Shown here: one piece after another, positions 29,933 through 32,124 of the stretch | Position numbering within the stretch: position 1 is the first letter of the stretch | How the letters are laid out: each line of letters opens with the position of its first letter | From: Oscillatoriales cyanobacterium USR001 | GTDB lineage: Bacteria; Cyanobacteriota; Cyanobacteriia; Cyanobacteriales; Microcoleaceae | Direction: 5' to 3' | DNA: 32,124 bases | NCBI GenBank assembly: GCA_001698425.1 | Contig: MBRE01000093.1 | Location: 1 to 32,124 of the forward strand | The notes under the pieces: generated by a model | What the model saw: the letters and a program-made list of their open reading frames with translations, nothing else | Told to the model about the DNA's origin: nothing | Database searches by the model: none | Program-made: the position numbers and the translations under genes

Positions 29933-31186
29933 TTAGATCGCAAAATGTTCTGTCACGCTGGTATTTTGCAGAGATATCCTGATGTGAAAGCGACTACCAA
30001 TAGAGAAACTATAGCGTAACTGGATGCAGTCATCGATACCTATACCTTGAGAATTTGTTCTAGCTTCAACTTCTCGGAAAATATCTCCTTCTGAGGAGAG
30101 GATAGTAAGTTTAAGGTGAGGTGGTAAAACTTGTCGATCGCCAGTTGGTAGCACTTGTATAAACACCTCAACTTCATTCTCAGATTTTGGCATTAATCCA
30201 ACAATTAAGCTGACTGATGCAGTTCCTAATTGCATTCCTAAATCAATCAACTTGGCTTTTCTGACAGCCGCTTCCGGGTGATTGGGAGCAATTTTTCCCA
30301 AGGCGATCGCAGTTTGCCAACGAGTTTCTGGATCGTTTGTACTGTGCAAAAATTCAGTTAAAGCAGCAATAACTTCTGGATTGTCAGTACCTATTTCTCC
30401 TAATAAGTTAACAGTCTGGCGACGGATGAGTTCATCAGAATTAGTTTGCAATAAGACAATTAATGCGGGTATTACTTCTTGAGAGTTACTACTTTGAGGG
30501 CGATCGCTATCTTTTGAACGCAAACCTAATCTTGTTGGCGATGCTGCTATCCACAGCGATTCTATCGCTTCCACAGTTTGCCACCCTGCTTGAGTCATTT
30601 CTCCCCAAAAATTCCGCAACCGCTGGCTCAATTCATCTATTATTGTGGCTTGTAAAGGAAATTCTTGTAAGATTGAGGGTTGTTCAATTGCCTTTTTAAA
30701 TTCTAACTCATTCAATTGTTCTATTAAATAATCAAGCGGTAAAAGGTCTGCGATCGCCACCTGTTCTAACAATTCTTCTGCCCGATTATTTTTGATAAAT
30801 CCTAATAATTGTACTGCGTCTAAACGCTCAGGAAACTGAACCGCTACATACCCGATTAAATCTTCCCTAAATTTCCCCATTAAATTTAAAAATTGCTCTC
30901 CAGGCAACACAGGTAGACATTCTATATTACCCATTCCTGGCAAGACTAGATCGGTAGCATTTAATAAACCGCAAAGCGCTAGATTTGCACTATCTCCCGC
31001 CTGCAAATCCGTCTCAATTCCCATCGATTCTAAAAAACGGCTGACAGCAAAGATAGCTAGGGAATTTAGATAAACGCGCTTGCCTTTTGCCGGCGAAGTC
31101 TGCTGTGCAGCTAAATGCTCTGCCCAACGGTGCGCTGTCAATTCTAAAGATACTGCGAATGGTGGCAAAATAGTGCTGGAAGTCAT
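29933..31186 (-). CDS. DUF1822 protein with internal HEAT-like repeats
   Basis: The 417-aa protein starts SSTILPPFAVSLELTAHRWAEHLAAQQTSPAKGKRVYLNSLAIFAVSRFLESMGIETDLQ, the hallmark of DUF1822, a cyanobacterial family of unknown function. About residues 236-310 hold HEAT-like helical repeats (VIPALIVLLQTNSDELIRRQTVNLLGEIGTDNPEVIAALTEFLHSTNDPETRWQTAIALGKI). A C-terminal strand-rich segment follows. There is no signal peptide. The start ATG overlaps the end of the sigma-like gene by four bases (ATGA at 31183-31186), so translation is coupled. It lies between a sigma-like and a CHAT protein, as in many cyanobacterial genomes, and may be the protein that links the two. Confidence 0.85.
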   Translation of the reverse strand: MTSSTILPPFAVSLELTAHRWAEHLAAQQTSPAKGKRVYLNSLAIFAVSRFLESMGIETDLQAGDSANLALCGLLNATDLVLPGMGNIECLPVLPGEQFLNLMGKFREDLIGYVAVQFPERLDAVQLLGFIKNNRAEELLEQVAIADLLPLDYLIEQLNELEFKKAIEQPSILQEFPLQATIIDELSQRLRNFWGEMTQAGWQTVEAIESLWIAASPTRLGLRSKDSDRPQSSNSQEVIPALIVLLQTNSDELIRRQTVNLLGEIGTDNPEVIAALTEFLHSTNDPETRWQTAIALGKIAPNHPEAAVRKAKLIDLGMQLGTASVSLIVGLMPKSENEVEVFIQVLPTGDRQVLPPHLKLTILSSEGDIFREVEARTNSQGIGIDDCIQLRYSFSIGSRFHIRISLQNTSVTEHFAI

Positions 31187-31983
31187 AGCTTTTCTCCTAA
31201 AAACTTTCTTTCATATTCTACTAAATTATTTTCGATATCTGCTAAAATTTCCTTCAGTAGCGGACGGCATCTATCTCTCCAATGAGTGTGAAGAGTTTGT
31301 TCATTGAGGTCAAAACTTTTCGCTAAAGAGCGCCAAGTAATCTTTTTTTCAGCAGCAATTTTTCCTTCCTTTAGACTAACCAGATTTCCGGGGCTATTTA
31401 AGTACATAGCTTTTAAAAGCGTTTGGCAGTTACAGATTAAGGAATTTCTTGGGTGACAGCCACTTAATTTCTGCAAGTAATCCTGTTCGATGTAAAGTTC
31501 CAATATTAAGGCTTTTCTTTGAGTATGATTAGTCTGAGACTTCTCAATCAAAGATTCTATGCCATCGAGTAAAGGTGCATTAAAACCGCCATCGGGCAGA
31601 ACCTCTAAAAATGATTTTTTTTCAGAAAATATGTCACAAAACACTGGAGCATCCAGACTTGGTGGCAAAGGTTTAGCGCGATATAAGTCTAAAATTCGAT
31701 ACCTCAAATGACCATTAAACCAAATTACAAATTTTGTTCTGAGGTTCTCAGGATGTTCGCGATCGATATCGACTTTAAACTTAATGATAAAGATTTTGAT
31801 ATTAACTCTAACATACTCCAAAGTCTTGTTAAGCGCATCCAGATAATCTGGATGAGAGTTTTTGATAATTCCTGGCAGTGTAGGAACCCTGGCTAACAAG
31901 CGTCCCATGTCTTGAGAGCGTGCCCCGCTAGGGCCAAGGACTCCTTGGATGAGTCGCCGCAACTGTTCGTCCCGTTCAGTCAT
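31183..31983 (-). CDS. Sigma-factor-like protein (cyanobacterial DUF1822/CHAT cassette)
   Basis: The 266-aa protein begins MTERDEQLRRLIQGVLGPSGARSQDMGRLLARV. The middle has 'FVIWFNGHLRYRILDLYR', which resembles sigma region 2 followed by a conserved proline-rich 'AKPLPPSLDAP'. The C-terminal part 'ITWRSLAKSFDLNEQTLHTHWRDRCRPLLKEI' is a helix-turn-helix resembling sigma region 4. It is the first gene of the cassette and probably directs its own transcription or that of other loci. The similarity to sigma factors is by pattern only; ECF-type or a degenerate sigma are both possible. It is the divergent-most gene at the window's end. Confidence 0.7.
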   Translation of the reverse strand: MTERDEQLRRLIQGVLGPSGARSQDMGRLLARVPTLPGIIKNSHPDYLDALNKTLEYVRVNIKIFIIKFKVDIDREHPENLRTKFVIWFNGHLRYRILDLYRAKPLPPSLDAPVFCDIFSEKKSFLEVLPDGGFNAPLLDGIESLIEKSQTNHTQRKALILELYIEQDYLQKLSGCHPRNSLICNCQTLLKAMYLNSPGNLVSLKEGKIAAEKKITWRSLAKSFDLNEQTLHTHWRDRCRPLLKEILADIENNLVEYERKFLGEKL

Positions 31984-32124
31984 ACAAAGTCAGAAACTGA
32001 AATGTTCTCTTCAGTATGCAGCATAAGGGTTCTGGCGTAAAGATATCTGGGGCTTTTGCTGTCTCTGGGATGCCTGTCGATAAAATTTTTGGCAATTTTG
32101 CAATATAGCGCTACGCGCTAACGT
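31984..32124. other. Upstream region of the sigma-like gene, ending in a short palindrome
   Basis: No gene is seen. TAGCGC (32106-32111) and GCGCTA (32115-32120) form a small palindrome of the type inside the 6202 and 23297 elements, cut by the window's edge. A promoter for the minus-strand cassette must lie here but no clear -35/-10 pair stands out. Confidence 0.5.

Overview
The window comes from a cyanobacterium, probably a filamentous, repeat-rich one. The HIP1 octamer GCGATCGC occurs throughout both genes and spacers. Several families typical of cyanobacteria are present: COP23, DUF1822, CHAT, Uma2, Rpn-type nucleases and heptamer tandem repeats. Small palindromic elements are dense between about 14.1 and 19.3 kb. 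No species can be named from the sequence alone, and no tRNA, rRNA or CRISPR array was seen.

Region 1 (about 0.7-14.1 kb) is the most interesting part: a putative ribosomally made, modified peptide (RiPP) cluster. It has a double-glycine precursor (13849-14088), a frameshifted relative of it (782-988), a C39 peptidase-containing ABC exporter (11374-13632) and a second NHLM-type ABC transporter with a large N-terminal extension (2056-4839). Its modifying enzymes are a JmjC/cupin hydroxylase (4991-6181), a HopA1-family protein (6219-7304) and an APH-fold kinase (7347-8489). The APH plus HopA1 pair matches the split kinase/lyase dehydratase of class V lanthipeptides and thioamitides. The intact precursor has no cysteine, so its dehydrated Ser/Thr could not become lanthionines within the peptide. 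The frameshifted relative has one Cys beside a Ser if a G8 tract is read one base longer. A 1.3-kb tandem duplication carrying two Rpn-type nuclease genes lies inside the cluster, and an IS200-like RAYT transposase sits between the frameshifted precursor and the transporter.

Region 2 (about 14.1-19.3 kb) is a repeat and toxin-antitoxin island. It holds a ParDE-like pair, an orphan HigA-type antitoxin, an Uma2 nuclease, an antitoxin with a frameshifted PIN toxin, and a possible toxin-domain/immunity pair. Three truncated RAYT 3' ends, direct repeats of about 310 bp, three copies of a 40-bp promoter-like element and a heptamer array also lie here. Two of the RAYT remnants stop exactly at a HIP1 site, just upstream of a toxin-antitoxin operon.

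Region 3 (about 19.3-25.3 kb) is housekeeping: murF-argB on the minus strand, a conserved unknown protein, ribosomal protein S21 (59 aa) and a GTPase with a hydrophobic C-terminal region on the plus strand.

Region 4 (about 25.4-32.0 kb) contains a secreted COP23-like protein followed by a pentapeptide-repeat/trypsin-like protease/TPR protein. Convergent to these is a three-gene cassette read sigma-factor-like, DUF1822 with HEAT-like repeats, then a membrane-anchored CHAT (caspase-like) protease. The last cassette suggests a protease-linked transcription switch, which is inference.
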